Shown here piece after piece: positions 26,984 through 36,397 of a DNA stretch of 64,000 nt. Source of the DNA: Peribacillus muralis (GTDB taxonomy: Bacteria > Bacillota > Bacilli > Bacillales > DSM-1321); the NCBI RefSeq assembly GCF_001439925.1, contig NZ_LMBV01000006.1, forward strand, positions 62,220 to 126,219, in the 5' to 3' direction. The notes under the pieces were generated by a model that saw only the letters and a list, made by a program, of their open reading frames with translations, had not been told where the DNA came from and did not search any database. The translations under genes were made by a program, and so were the position numbers. Each line of letters opens with the position of its first letter. The stretch's first letter is position 1.

Positions 26984-27943
26984 TTATGGGTTCAATCGCT
27001 TTTCATCTACTGCTTCTGAAACGGTAACAACATCCAAGTCTTTCTTTTTTATTTCAATAATTAACGCTTCCAATGATTTTGCGGTAGATTCCGTAGGATG
27101 CATCAAGACGAATGCCCCAGGGTGAATCTTGGAAAGCACTCTTTGTTGAAGGACTTCAGGACTTGGCTTTTGCCAGTCGATCGTATCGACGCTCCACATC
27201 ACGGTCTCCATACCGAAAGAATCTGCGATTTGCACCGTTTCGTCCCGGTAACTGCCGCTTGGCGGGGCGAACCATTTCATTTTCAAGCCTGTCACCGCTT
27301 CTATCACTTCGTTCGTTTTTCGAAGTTCTTCACGTGTGGCCTGTGCGGATATATTCTGCATATTGGGGTGTGAATAGGAGTGATTGCCAATTTCATGGCC
27401 TCCATCCTTAATCATCTTGGCCAATTCCGGATTTTTCTTTGTCCAATTACCTTCCAGGAAAAAAGTGGCCTTGACGTTATTCTTTTTTAATACAGCCAGC
27501 ATATCCTGTAAGTATTCATTTCCCCAAGCCACATTGATTAAAAATGAAACCACCGGTTTTTCAGGATGGGCCCGGTAAATCGGAGCGGGATCGAGGTCCT
27601 TTAAATGTACATTCGCGGGAACCTGCTCAAAAACCAGTTTATCCTCATTGAACCCGCCCGCCTTCTTCATGGCTTTATACGAATCATCAATATTGATTTT
27701 AAGGCCATTATAGGCAGGAACGGTTTTCCAAACCGAATCTATTCGTGCATCCTGTGGCGGAACCTCATATTTTTTTGTTGAATCTTTTATTTGTAAAAGA
27801 AGTCCATCTTCTTGCTTCATTGAAGCAACCGAATCATCCGTTAATTGGGCCAAATAAAGCTGTGTATATGGATTTTGCACTAATAACCATGATATACCTG
27901 CAATGGCACTTATCGCAACTATCTGCTTCCATTTATTATTCAT
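26984..27943 (-). CDS. ylxY: YlxY-like NodB-fold protein (polysaccharide deacetylase family)
   Basis: 319 aa. An N-terminal hydrophobic segment (about 9-25) looks like a membrane anchor or signal peptide. The NodB domain runs from about residue 125 to the end. The metal-binding His pair is kept in GNHSYSHPNM and the downstream FAPPSGSYRD is normal. But motif 1, usually TFDDGP with two Asp residues, reads FLINVAWGNE, so the catalytic and metal Asp are missing. It may not deacetylate. It lies after pnp, beyond a terminator, as in B. subtilis, and is probably sporulation-related. Confidence 0.88.
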   Translation of the reverse strand: MNNKWKQIVAISAIAGISWLLVQNPYTQLYLAQLTDDSVASMKQEDGLLLQIKDSTKKYEVPPQDARIDSVWKTVPAYNGLKINIDDSYKAMKKAGGFNEDKLVFEQVPANVHLKDLDPAPIYRAHPEKPVVSFLINVAWGNEYLQDMLAVLKKNNVKATFFLEGNWTKKNPELAKMIKDGGHEIGNHSYSHPNMQNISAQATREELRKTNEVIEAVTGLKMKWFAPPSGSYRDETVQIADSFGMETVMWSVDTIDWQKPSPEVLQQRVLSKIHPGAFVLMHPTESTAKSLEALIIEIKKKDLDVVTVSEAVDEKRLNP

Positions 27944-28047
27944 TTTTTACGCCCCCTTCATACCAAAATGTATGAAGAAAACGGACAAGGTAGAACATGT
28001 CATCCTTTTAATACGAATTCCCCTGAATCGGCTCGATGCTTTTCCCA

Positions 28048-28083
28048 TAAAAAAAGCATGCAGATTCACAAGGAATCGCATGC
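28048..28083 (-). terminator. Terminator after pnp
   Basis: GCATGCAGATTC (28056-28067) and GAATCGCATGC (28073-28083) pair with one bulged base. The minus strand continues with TTTTTTTATG. Confidence 0.88.
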
Positions 28084-28101
28084 CGGTTTCTAAAATTTCA
28101 A

Positions 28102-30219
28102 TTACGATTGAGAAGGATTGGCTGCCTCTTTTTGCTCTTTCAAGACCGCTTTACGGGAAAGGTTGACCCTGCCTTGCTTGTCAATCTCGGTTACTTTCAC
28201 CAATAGTTCATCTCCAAGTGAAACGACATCTTCCACTTTTCCGACTCTTTCTTCAGCCAGTTCAGAAATATGTACCAAACCGTCTTTACCATTGAAGATT
28301 TCAACGAATGCACCGAATTTTTCTATGCGCTTCACTTTACCTAAATAAAGTTCACCCACTACGACTTCACGTACGATATCCTCAATGATTTTTTTCGCTT
28401 TTTGAATCATTGGCTCATCTGTTGATGAGATGAACACCGTTCCATCTTGTTCGATGTCGATTTTCACGCCAGTTTCTTCAATGATCTTATTGATATGTTT
28501 TCCGCTCGGTCCAATGACATCACGGATTTTATCCGGATTAATGGACATTGTAACGATTTTTGGAGCATATTTGGATAACTGCTCACGCGGTTGATTGATT
28601 GTTGAAATCATGGATTCCAAAATATGCATCCGGCCATGTTTCGCTTGAAGCAATGCTTCTTCAAGGATTTCCTTTGAAAGGCCATCAATTTTGATGTCCA
28701 TTTGCAGGGCAGTGACACCTTTTGAAGTTCCAGCGACTTTAAAGTCCATGTCCCCTAGATGATCTTCCATGCCTTGAATGTCAGTTAAGATCGTATAGTG
28801 CTCTCCAGTTTTGACAAGACCCATGGCAATACCTGCAACTGGAGCTTTCAATGGCACACCTGCATCCATCATTGCCAAAGTGCTTGCACAAATACTTGCT
28901 TGCGAAGTTGAACCGTTTGATTCAAGTACTTCAGACACAAGCCTGATTGTATAAGGAAAATCTTTGTCATTAGGGATGACTGGTTCCAATGCTCTTTCAC
29001 CAAGTGCACCATGACCAATTTCCCGGCGGCCAGCGCCACGGATTGGACCCGTTTCACCGACACTGAAATGCGGGAAGTTATAGTGGTGCATGAAACGTTT
29101 TGACTCTTCCGTTCCAAGTCCGTCCAAAATCTGTACGTCACCTAGTGCACCTAATGTACAAATCGATAGCGCTTGGGTTTGTCCACGTGTGAACAATCCG
29201 GAACCATGCGTACGAGGCAAAATGGTGACTTCTGAAGATAATGGTCTGATTTCGTCAGGATTACGGCCATCTGGACGCACTTTTTCTTCCGTGATTAAAC
29301 GGCGCACTTCCGATTTGACCAATTTATTCAGGATTTCTTTGATTTGTTTTAGCTTAGCTTCATCTGTTTCTTCTTCATAGATAGCCAACACACGATCTTT
29401 TACTTCTTTGATCGCATCCTCACGAGCATGTTTTTCCTGAACTTGCACAGCTTTGTTCAAGTCCGCTTCACAGTGGCCCTTCACTTCAGCTTCTAAGTCG
29501 GCATCTACTTTATATAAGGCGATCTTCAATTTCTCTTTGCCGATTTCAGCAACGATTTTTTCCTGGAATGCAATGACCTTCTTGATTTCGTCATGTCCGA
29601 ACATGATCGCTTCCAGCATCGTTTCTTCAGGTACTTCATTCGCTCCCGCCTCAACCATGTTGATGGCATCTTTAGTACCGGCAACCGTTAAGTTGATATC
29701 GCTATCTGCCAGTTGGTCGACATTAGGATTAATAATGAATTCATTATTGATCCTTCCCACAACCACACCAGCAATCGGACCTTCGAATGGAATATCGGAA
29801 ACTGAAAGAGCTAGGGATGAACCAAGCATCGCTGCCATTTCCGTAGAGCAATCTTGATCGACACTCATGACCATGCTGATGATCTGAACATCATTCCTGA
29901 AGCCATCGGCGAATAGCGGACGGATGGGACGGTCTATTAATCGGCTTGCCAGGATCGCCCTTTCACTCGGCCGGCCTTCACGTTTAATGAAGCCGCCTGG
30001 AATTTTACCGACTGCATAAAGTCTTTCTTCATAGTTGACTGTCAAAGGGAAGAAGTCGACATTTCTAGGTTCCTTCGAAGCCGTTGCTGTACTCAATACA
30101 GCCGTTTCTCCATAACGGACCATTACTGCTCCGTTCGCTTGTTTGGCCAATTGCCCTATTTCCACCGTAACATTACGGCCGGCCCAGTCAAATGAATACG
30201 TATGTTTTTCCTGTCCCAT
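28102..30219 (-). CDS. pnp: Polyribonucleotide nucleotidyltransferase (PNPase)
   Basis: 705 aa. Two RNase PH domains (about 10-230 and 310-545) are followed by a KH domain ([29 protein letters not shown], split by the GxxG loop) and an S1 domain ([22 protein letters not shown]). It degrades RNA 3' to 5' by phosphorolysis. It follows rpsO with a 323-nt gap holding two terminator-like hairpins, the usual arrangement for autoregulated pnp leaders. The C-terminus ends in a short polar tail, as in Bacillus. Confidence 0.97.
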   Translation of the reverse strand: MGQEKHTYSFDWAGRNVTVEIGQLAKQANGAVMVRYGETAVLSTATASKEPRNVDFFPLTVNYEERLYAVGKIPGGFIKREGRPSERAILASRLIDRPIRPLFADGFRNDVQIISMVMSVDQDCSTEMAAMLGSSLALSVSDIPFEGPIAGVVVGRINNEFIINPNVDQLADSDINLTVAGTKDAINMVEAGANEVPEETMLEAIMFGHDEIKKVIAFQEKIVAEIGKEKLKIALYKVDADLEAEVKGHCEADLNKAVQVQEKHAREDAIKEVKDRVLAIYEEETDEAKLKQIKEILNKLVKSEVRRLITEEKVRPDGRNPDEIRPLSSEVTILPRTHGSGLFTRGQTQALSICTLGALGDVQILDGLGTEESKRFMHHYNFPHFSVGETGPIRGAGRREIGHGALGERALEPVIPNDKDFPYTIRLVSEVLESNGSTSQASICASTLAMMDAGVPLKAPVAGIAMGLVKTGEHYTILTDIQGMEDHLGDMDFKVAGTSKGVTALQMDIKIDGLSKEILEEALLQAKHGRMHILESMISTINQPREQLSKYAPKIVTMSINPDKIRDVIGPSGKHINKIIEETGVKIDIEQDGTVFISSTDEPMIQKAKKIIEDIVREVVVGELYLGKVKRIEKFGAFVEIFNGKDGLVHISELAEERVGKVEDVVSLGDELLVKVTEIDKQGRVNLSRKAVLKEQKEAANPSQS

Positions 30220-30422
30220 TAATTAAACCCCTCTCTGAATCTTCACTTAGAGGCTTAGTTTACCTAAACCTGTATTGGATTAAATCATTTATATGTGAAA
30301 GTTACTAAAACTCGAGTAAAAACCAAACTATTCCTATTATGCACGAAAAAAACAAGCATTAACAGCAAAATGAATAAAAATTTCATTCATTTGAATATGT
30401 ATATCCTGGTCATATATAAACG

Positions 30423-30449
30423 AAAAAAAGACCCGGCTCACGCCGAGTC
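30423..30449 (-). terminator. Second hairpin upstream of pnp
   Basis: Minus strand GACTCGGC-GTGA-GCCGGGTC (one G-U pair) followed by TTTTTTTCG. It lies about 60 nt after the rpsO terminator and 200 nt before pnp, so it is either a backup terminator or the end of a short transcript. Confidence 0.75.
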
Positions 30450-30507
30450 CCAAGGACGAAGGCTCAGCCTTAAAATAGAACACGTCCAAATCATTTGATT
30501 AACATCA

Positions 30508-30531
30508 AAAAAGCGGGAAATTTCCCGCCTT
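30508..30531 (-). terminator. Terminator after rpsO
   Basis: GCGGGAAATTTCCCGC, a perfect 8+8 palindrome, followed by TTTTTTGATG on the minus strand, 12 nt after the rpsO stop. Confidence 0.93.
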
Positions 30532-30542
30532 CCTGAAAAAAA

Positions 30543-30812
30543 TTATCTACGTAGACCTAATTTGTTAATTAGTGTACGGTAACGAGTAACGTCTTTGTTA
30601 CGTAGGTAAGTTAAAAGGTTACGACGTTTACCTACCATTTTAAGAAGACCGCGACGTGAATGGTGGTCTTTTTTGTGAGTGCGTAAGTGACCATTCAAGT
30701 TGTTGATTTCTTCTGTTAATACTGCGATTTGCACTTCTGGAGATCCAGTGTCAGTGTCGTGAGTTCTGAACTCAGTGATTAGTTCGTTTTTGCGTACTTG
30801 TGTAATTGCCAT
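30543..30812 (-). CDS. rpsO: 30S ribosomal protein S15
   Basis: 89 aa, the usual length. It starts [15 protein letters not shown] and contains the rRNA-binding [22 protein letters not shown] stretch (contacts 16S rRNA helix 22). The start is fixed by AGGAGG upstream; an open-frame extension to 30845 is not real. It has its own promoter and terminator, so it is a monocistronic unit between ribF and pnp. Confidence 0.98.
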   Translation of the reverse strand: MAITQVRKNELITEFRTHDTDTGSPEVQIAVLTEEINNLNGHLRTHKKDHHSRRGLLKMVGKRRNLLTYLRNKDVTRYRTLINKLGLRR

Positions 30813-30902
30813 GTTATTATTCCTCCTAAAATTCTGTAAAATCACCTATTACCGAGCCAGCGTCGGAGTCTCGACTAGCCAAGCAATGGTTATTTTCATA
30901 CA
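30813..30902 (-). promoter_or_regulatory. rpsO 5' leader, possible S15-binding site
   Basis: About 90 nt from the predicted transcription start to rpsO. It holds the complementary blocks GTCG/CGAC around GAGTCT and CGAG/CTCG, which could fold into alternative hairpins just before the ribosome binding site. S15 is known to repress its own translation by binding its leader in several bacteria, including Geobacillus. Whether this leader does so is inference. Confidence 0.45.
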
Positions 30903-30908
30903 TATAAT

Positions 30909-30937
30909 AGAATACATCCATTTCACTAAAATTGCAA
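30909..30937 (-). promoter_or_regulatory. SigA-type promoter of rpsO
   Basis: Minus strand TTGCAA (30932-30937), 17-nt spacer, TATTCT (30909-30914). It lies in the gap after ribF and gives rpsO a start separate from the nusA-infB operon. Confidence 0.6.
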
Positions 30938-30958
30938 GTCCTGTCTTCTACTATCCTA

Positions 30959-31909
30959 TTATGCTTCGAGGTCCGCAAAATAATCGATCGCGTTTTGCTT
31001 ATCCGCCTCAATCTGGGCCACCAATGCTTCAAGCCCGGAAAACTTCTGCTCACTCCGAAGTCTAATATGCCATTCAATTGAAACCTCGCTGCCATAAATA
31101 TCTCCCGAGAACTCCAAAGCATGGACCTCCACAGTAGGATATTTAGGTTTTTCCTCATGAAACGTAGGCTTATAACCGACATTGCAGACTCCATGATACC
31201 ATTTCCCGTTTATGTTAATCCTGACAGCATAAACGCCCGTAGCAGGGAAAATGTAATCATCGCTTACTTCGATATTAGCTGTGGGAAATCCTAGCTTCCT
31301 GCCTCGTTTTTCACCGTGAATGACATGACCTTTCGTTATGTAGCGGCGGCCAGCCAAATGATGAAAATCATTGAAATCACCATTACGGAGGGTCTCCCGA
31401 ATTCTCGTCGAGCTAACCTTTGCATCCTCAAGTGTCTGCTTAGCAACGACGGTTTGTGAGAACCTTCCCTGTGCGTAAACAGGCAGATCTTCCATCGATC
31501 CTTGACCATAGCGGCCGTATGAATAATCGAAGCCTGCGACTACGTGGCGGACATTTAACCCAACAATGTAATCGTCAACGAACCGGTCCGGCAATACCGA
31601 TGCGAACTCCTTGCTGAAATGGACGACGAATAAATAATCTATCTCCATCGACTCTATGATATCCACCTTATCTTCAAGTGGGGTAATATAGCGGATATTT
31701 TCCGTTGTCCTCCCCAATACTGCAGAAGGATGCGGATCAAATGTCATGACGGCTGATTTCAGGTTCATTTCTTCTGCTTTTTGCTTGGCTGTTTGTATAA
31801 CGATCTGATGGCCTTTATGTATCCCATCAAAAAAACCAAGCGCCATTACAAGCTCAGGAAAATCATCCGAATTAAATTGATGAGGATGCTCTATTGCAAT
31901 CACTTTCAC
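30959..31909 (-). CDS. ribF: Bifunctional riboflavin kinase/FAD synthetase
   Basis: 316 aa. N-terminal FAD synthetase (nucleotidyltransferase) domain with GFFDGIHKGHQ near residue 28 and the SSTRIRE motif near 167. C-terminal riboflavin kinase domain with GRKLGFPTANIEV near 206. It makes FMN and then FAD. In B. subtilis the gene (ribC) follows truB, as here, at 33 nt. No T-box or FMN riboswitch is seen nearby. Confidence 0.96.
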   Translation of the reverse strand: MKVIAIEHPHQFNSDDFPELVMALGFFDGIHKGHQIVIQTAKQKAEEMNLKSAVMTFDPHPSAVLGRTTENIRYITPLEDKVDIIESMEIDYLFVVHFSKEFASVLPDRFVDDYIVGLNVRHVVAGFDYSYGRYGQGSMEDLPVYAQGRFSQTVVAKQTLEDAKVSSTRIRETLRNGDFNDFHHLAGRRYITKGHVIHGEKRGRKLGFPTANIEVSDDYIFPATGVYAVRININGKWYHGVCNVGYKPTFHEEKPKYPTVEVHALEFSGDIYGSEVSIEWHIRLRSEQKFSGLEALVAQIEADKQNAIDYFADLEA

Positions 31910-31942
31910 CTTTCAATCTCCTCTTTCCGACGGCAAAACGGT

Positions 31943-32863
31943 CTATAATTCTTGTGCAAATACTTTTACAGGTTTAATTAATCCTTCTTTTGTCGGATGT
32001 ACTTGATAAATGGCAATCGCCTTATCGGATGGGTCCACCATCACAAACGGCTCGCCTTTATCGACCGCAACATCCCCTGTTTGTTCCAATACCGCACCGT
32101 TGAGTACTTTCTTTGCTACTTTATCACTAATCTTAAATTTGGGCAAATGAAATAATCCCCGCTCCAAAGGCAGTAGAAAATCATCCGTTTGTCCCGTTTC
32201 CATGAATGCTTCAACCTCGGCAAACGTAAAGCAGTCCTCAAGCTTGAAGCCAGCCGATTCAATTCTTGTCAAATCTGACATATGTGCAGGTAAGCCCAGT
32301 TTTTCACCCATCATGACAGCAAGCGTCCTGATATACGTGCCTTTGCTGCATTTGACGCGAAACCGAAAAGAAATCGTGTCTCCGATGAATTCAGAACGGT
32401 CATCGAGAAGGGTAATATCGTAAATGGTGACCTCTCTTGTCGGTCTCTCCACTTCGATACCGGCCCGGGCATATTCATACAATTTCTTCCCGTTCACCTT
32501 AACAGCTGAAAACATCGGCGGCGTCTGTTCGATTTTTCCTGTCAAGGATTTCAACACTTCCAAAATCCGTTCACGCGAAATGCTTTCACCAATCGTTTTT
32601 TCCTCGACTTTTTCACCGCTTGCATCCTCGGTTGTCGTGGAAAAACCGAGCGTCACTTCCCCTTCATATGCCTTGCCGGCTTCTGTCAAATACTCGGCAA
32701 TTTTCGTTGCCCTGCCGATACAAATCGGTAAAACACCTGTCACATCAGGATCTAGTGTCCCTGTGTGCCCAACTTTTTTTGTTTTCAATATCTTTCTTAA
32801 TTTAAATACACAATCATGGGATGTCATTCCCTTTGGTTTCCATAATGGAAGAATGCCGTTCAT
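31943..32863 (-). CDS. truB: tRNA pseudouridine(55) synthase
   Basis: 306 aa, with the catalytic Asp in HTGTLDPDVTGVLP near residue 35. It makes pseudouridine 55 in the tRNA T-loop. The start is ATG preceded by GAGGTGA at 5 nt; upstream in-frame codons (to 32890) run into a terminator tail. A PUA-like C-terminal region follows the catalytic domain. It lies after rbfA, but a strong hairpin with a T-run stands between them. Confidence 0.96.
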   Translation of the reverse strand: MNGILPLWKPKGMTSHDCVFKLRKILKTKKVGHTGTLDPDVTGVLPICIGRATKIAEYLTEAGKAYEGEVTLGFSTTTEDASGEKVEEKTIGESISRERILEVLKSLTGKIEQTPPMFSAVKVNGKKLYEYARAGIEVERPTREVTIYDITLLDDRSEFIGDTISFRFRVKCSKGTYIRTLAVMMGEKLGLPAHMSDLTRIESAGFKLEDCFTFAEVEAFMETGQTDDFLLPLERGLFHLPKFKISDKVAKKVLNGAVLEQTGDVAVDKGEPFVMVDPSDKAIAIYQVHPTKEGLIKPVKVFAQEL

Positions 32864-32888
32864 GGCCGTCACCTCATCATTCATTTTC

Positions 32889-32941
32889 AAAAAAAAGAGG
32901 CCGACTTCAAAAAGTGCAAAGCACTTACCTGAGTCAGCCTC
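32889..32941 (-). terminator. Intrinsic terminator between rbfA and truB
   Basis: GAGGCTGACT and AGTCGGCCTC (one G-U pair) close a structure that holds a second stem, AAGTGC-AAA-GCACTT. The minus strand then runs TTTTTTTT (32889-32896). It lies 16 nt after the rbfA stop and 25 nt before truB, so it would cut truB-ribF expression relative to the upstream genes. Confidence 0.85.
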
Positions 32942-32957
32942 CTTTTTTACTGCTTGC

Positions 32958-33326
32958 TTATTCTTCGTTTTTTTCAGCCGGTTTATCTTCTGAATTGATT
33001 TGGGAAATCAAAGACTCGATGCGATTGCCATAATCGACCGATTCATCAAATTCAAAAAACAGTTCAGGGGTTTTGCGCAGGCGAATTCTTTGCCCGATTT
33101 CTGAACGCATGAATCCTTTGGCCTTTGCTAACCCTTGCAAGGTTTTTTCCCGTTGCTCCTGGTCGCCCAGAACGGAAATGTAAACTGTTGCCTGCTGTAG
33201 ATCTCCTGTAACAGCAACATCCGTCACTGTTACAAATCCGATCCTCGGGTCTTTTATTTTACGGCCGATAATTTCACTCAGCTCTTTTTTCATTTGTTCG
33301 CCAACACGATTTGAACGAAGGCTCAT
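32958..33326 (-). CDS. rbfA: 30S ribosome-binding factor A
   Basis: 122 aa KH-like fold. It starts [20 protein letters not shown], preceded by GAGGTGA at 4-5 nt; the much longer open frame to 33482 lies over ylxP and is not coding. It helps mature the 5' end of 16S rRNA and is needed in the cold. The family core [14 protein letters not shown] is present. The C-terminal acidic tail ([13 protein letters not shown]) is unstructured. It is the last gene before the internal terminator. Confidence 0.95.
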   Translation of the reverse strand: MSLRSNRVGEQMKKELSEIIGRKIKDPRIGFVTVTDVAVTGDLQQATVYISVLGDQEQREKTLQGLAKAKGFMRSEIGQRIRLRKTPELFFEFDESVDYGNRIESLISQINSEDKPAEKNEE

Positions 33327-33343
33327 AATATCACCTCGATAGC

Positions 33344-33625
33344 CTAAAGCCAGTCTATATCTGTTATTGTTCGCTCTAGTTCCGGAAAAGAATCTAGAAA
33401 TTTCAGGGCATTTTGCAGTTCCCTCTCGGTAGCCTTCCTTGAGGATGTTACGGTTACGATCGTGATCTTTGTCCGCTGCCATAAATCCTGAAAATCGGTT
33501 TCGGCCACCGATATATTGAACTTTTGCTTAAGCCGTGTCATGACACGCTGCAACACGGCTCGTTTTTCTTTCAATGAATGGGTGTCATGGATGATGCATT
33601 CACATTGGACAGAGCCAACGATCAT
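33344..33625 (-). CDS. ylxP: DUF503 family protein YlxP
   Basis: 93 aa, starts [22 protein letters not shown], the conserved DUF503 N-terminus. Its ATG overlaps the infB stop by 4 nt, and rbfA starts 17 nt after its stop. The gene lies between infB and rbfA in most Bacillales; a role in ribosome assembly is suspected from context only. Confidence 0.93.
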   Translation of the reverse strand: MIVGSVQCECIIHDTHSLKEKRAVLQRVMTRLKQKFNISVAETDFQDLWQRTKITIVTVTSSRKATERELQNALKFLDSFPELERTITDIDWL

Positions 33626-35778
33626 TTACGCTCGATCTCTTCCATCACATATGCTTCAATTACATCGCCTTCTTTAAGGTCGTTGTAATTTTTAATGGTG
33701 ATACCGCACTCATAGTTCGTTGCCACTTCTTTAACGTCATCTTTAAAACGTTTCAATGCATCAATTTCACCTTCGAAAATGACGACACCTTGACGAATTA
33801 AGCGGATTCCGCTATCACGTGTGATTTTTCCTTCAGTAACATAAGAACCGGCAATCGTGCCGACCTTGGATACTTTGAACGTCGTACGAACTTCAGCTTG
33901 ACCGATGATTTTTTCTTCGAATTCTGGGTCAAGCATCCCTTTCATAGCCGACTCGATCTCTTCGATCGCTTTATAGATGATGCGGTGAAGACGGACATCG
34001 ACATTTTCCGATTCAGCTGCACGCTTCGCATTCACGTCAGGACGGACGTTAAATCCGATGACGATCGCGTTGGAAGCTGTGGCAAGGATGATATCAGACT
34101 CTGTGATGGCTCCGACGCCAGTGTGGATGATCTTCACTTTAGCGCCTTCCACTTCTATTTTATTCAGGGAGGCTGCAACTGCTTCCGCAGAACCTTGAAC
34201 ATCCGCTTTCAAGATGATGTTCAATTCTTTAATTTCCCCTTCTTTCATTTGCTCGAACAATGTATCTAAAGTTACACGGGATTTTTCATTACGTTGTGAA
34301 GCCAACTGTCTTTGCGCACGAACTTCCCCAACTTGACGGGCCGTTTTCTCATCTTCAAAGACGATGAACCGGTCGCCAGCTTGTGGAACTTCGTTCAATC
34401 CAGTGATTTCAACCGGTGTGGACGGACCTGCATCCTTCACACGGCGGCCAAGATCGTTAACCATTGCACGCACGCGTCCGAATGTATTACCGATAACGAT
34501 TGGATCTCCGATTTTCAACGTACCGTTTTGAACAAGCAATGTCGCAACCGATCCGCGTCCTTTATCCAAGCGTGCTTCGATGACCGTACCGTTTGCTTTA
34601 CGAGTTGGATTCGCTTTATACTCCTCCACTTCACTTACAAGTAGGATCATTTCAAGCAAGCTGTCGATGCCCTCACCGTTTTTAGCTGAGATAGGTACGA
34701 AAATTGTATCTCCGCCCCATGCTTCCGAAACTAAACCGTGCTCCGTCAATTCTTGCATAACGCGGTCTGGGTTCGCTCCTTCTTTATCCATCTTATTAAC
34801 AGCGACGATGATCGGAACTTCAGCCGCTTTCGCATGGTTGATCGCTTCAACCGTTTGAGGCATAACGCCATCATCCGCCGCGACCACCAAGATCGTAATA
34901 TCAGTAACTTGAGCACCACGGGCACGCATTGTTGTAAACGCAGCATGTCCTGGAGTATCTAGGAACGTGATTTTCTTATCGTTTACCGCGACTTGATAGG
35001 CACCGATATGCTGCGTGATTCCGCCTGCTTCGCCTTCTGTTACTTTAGTGTGACGAATCGAATCAAGCAATGTCGTTTTACCATGGTCAACGTGGCCCAT
35101 GATCGTTACGACTGCCGGACGTTCAATCAAATCTTCTGAAGCATCTTCCGTCACCAATGACTCAAGATCGGTTAAGTCGACACGGATTTCCTCTTCAGCC
35201 ACTACACCGTACTCCGTACAAATCAATTCAATCGCATCTTTATCCAGTGTTTGGTTAATGGTAGCCATCACACCAAGCATGAAGAGCTTTTTGATGATTT
35301 CAGAAGGTTCACGGTGAAGTTTTTTTCCAAGTTCCATAACAGTCAAAGACTCATAAAACGTAATTTTCTCTGGCAGTTCTCTTTCTTTACGTTTTGTAAC
35401 AGGAGCCGCAGGCGCTTGTTGTCTTTGTTTGTTATTTTTATTCTTGTTATTTCGGCCCCGGTTAAACTGGCCTGTCGGTTTTTTCGTACCTACAGGTTTA
35501 ACTGGTGGCTTTTTCTTTAACTTTTCTTTATTTACTGTGCTTTTCTCATCTGCTTCCGCTTCGTATTTTGCAACGGTAGCGTTAGCTTTCGGTTCAGCAG
35601 CTTGGTTTTTATCTTCGGTTTTAGGTTTAATTGAATCGTTTAATTTGTTTACAGTTGAATCGTCTAATGCTGTCATATGGTTTGTTACCTCTATATTCAT
35701 TTCTTTAAGTTTATTTATTACATCCTTGCTTGAAACGTTCTTCTGTTTTGCATATTCATATACACGCAATTTTGTCAT
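33622..35778 (-). CDS. infB: Translation initiation factor IF-2
   Basis: 718 aa. Two IF2-N modules (one at about 1-52, another at 140-195) flank a charged, low-complexity Lys/Ala/Asn-rich linker (about 50-135). The GTPase has G1 [10 protein letters not shown]3 DTPGHAAF and G4 NKMD. Beta-barrel and C-terminal domains follow. The start [11 protein letters not shown] is set by GGGGGTGA upstream. It brings fMet-tRNA to the 30S subunit. It lies 19 nt after ylxQ and is coupled to ylxP. Confidence 0.97.
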   Translation of the reverse strand: MTKLRVYEYAKQKNVSSKDVINKLKEMNIEVTNHMTALDDSTVNKLNDSIKPKTEDKNQAAEPKANATVAKYEAEADEKSTVNKEKLKKKPPVKPVGTKKPTGQFNRGRNNKNKNNKQRQQAPAAPVTKRKERELPEKITFYESLTVMELGKKLHREPSEIIKKLFMLGVMATINQTLDKDAIELICTEYGVVAEEEIRVDLTDLESLVTEDASEDLIERPAVVTIMGHVDHGKTTLLDSIRHTKVTEGEAGGITQHIGAYQVAVNDKKITFLDTPGHAAFTTMRARGAQVTDITILVVAADDGVMPQTVEAINHAKAAEVPIIVAVNKMDKEGANPDRVMQELTEHGLVSEAWGGDTIFVPISAKNGEGIDSLLEMILLVSEVEEYKANPTRKANGTVIEARLDKGRGSVATLLVQNGTLKIGDPIVIGNTFGRVRAMVNDLGRRVKDAGPSTPVEITGLNEVPQAGDRFIVFEDEKTARQVGEVRAQRQLASQRNEKSRVTLDTLFEQMKEGEIKELNIILKADVQGSAEAVAASLNKIEVEGAKVKIIHTGVGAITESDIILATASNAIVIGFNVRPDVNAKRAAESENVDVRLHRIIYKAIEEIESAMKGMLDPEFEEKIIGQAEVRTTFKVSKVGTIAGSYVTEGKITRDSGIRLIRQGVVIFEGEIDALKRFKDDVKEVATNYECGITIKNYNDLKEGDVIEAYVMEEIERK

Positions 35779-35797
35779 ACGTTCACCCCCGTAAAAT

Positions 35798-36100
35798 TTA
35801 ATCGAGCAGCGTTCGGAGTTTTTGTGCAAAACCTTCATCCAGAACTGCGACGGCAACTCTAGCATCCTTGCCTATCGCATGGCCGAGCATGGACCTGCTT
35901 TCGACTCTTTTTAAAGGAACCTGATAAAATGCGCACTTATCAGATATTTTTTTTTCAGTGTTTTTTGAAGCGTCCGCGGATAAAATAACAACTTTGGCAT
36001 TACCGCTTCTAATCTCTTTAACCACTAATTCTTCACCCGAAATTAGCTTGCGTGCTCGATTGGCCAAACCTAATAGAGACATCCATTGTTGTTGGGTCAT
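35798..36100 (-). CDS. ylxQ: L7Ae-family RNA-binding protein YlxQ
   Basis: 100 aa, ribosomal L7Ae/L30e/S12e fold, K-turn RNA binder. [22 protein letters not shown] and [18 protein letters not shown] are the family hallmarks. The B. subtilis homologue has been shown to bind K-turns, but its cellular role is not settled. It starts 4 nt after the ylxR stop. Confidence 0.94.
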   Translation of the reverse strand: MTQQQWMSLLGLANRARKLISGEELVVKEIRSGNAKVVILSADASKNTEKKISDKCAFYQVPLKRVESRSMLGHAIGKDARVAVAVLDEGFAQKLRTLLD

Positions 36101-36104
36101 GGTG

Positions 36105-36380
36105 TTAGTTTTTCTCCTTATTCACTAATTCAAGCAATTGTTCATAAAGGGAAGAATCGATTTGGGTACTAAGGTGATTAGCCAGCACGTTTTTCTTTTT
36201 GGCCAGCTCGATAATATCCCGATCAAGAGTCAAATAAGCTCCCCTTCCCGATTTCTTTCCGGTCGGATCAAGGCTGACTTCCCCTTCTTTAGATCGAACG
36301 ATGCGAATGAGTTCTTTTTTCGGCTTCATTTCGCCAGTGGCCACACATTTACGCATCGGGATTTTTTTTCGGCTATTCAT
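36105..36380 (-). CDS. ylxR: YlxR/RnpM, RNA-binding regulator
   Basis: 91 aa. It contains the YlxR motif [20 protein letters not shown] and GRGAYL. The B. subtilis protein is reported to bind the RNase P RNA and modulate its activity (hence RnpM). Basic, cytosolic. Between nusA and ylxQ, with short spacers, in the rimP-nusA-infB operon. Confidence 0.94.
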   Translation of the reverse strand: MNSRKKIPMRKCVATGEMKPKKELIRIVRSKEGEVSLDPTGKKSGRGAYLTLDRDIIELAKKKNVLANHLSTQIDSSLYEQLLELVNKEKN

Positions 36381-36397
36381 CTTTTTTCACCTCTGGA

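Larger units (their letters stand above)
30220..30542. other. rpsO-pnp intergenic region
   Basis: 323 nt with no gene. The rpsO terminator (30508-30531), a second terminator-like hairpin (30423-30449) and a 13-nt palindrome AAGGCTCAGCCTT near 30459 fall in the first 120 nt on the minus strand; the rest is AT-rich and would hold the pnp promoter and leader. Confidence 0.6.

Noticed and set aside
27944-28000. SigE-like -10 CATACATT upstream of ylxY
   Set aside because: It is part of a short palindrome CATAC-CAAAA-TGTATG, and no matching -35 lies 13-15 nt upstream.
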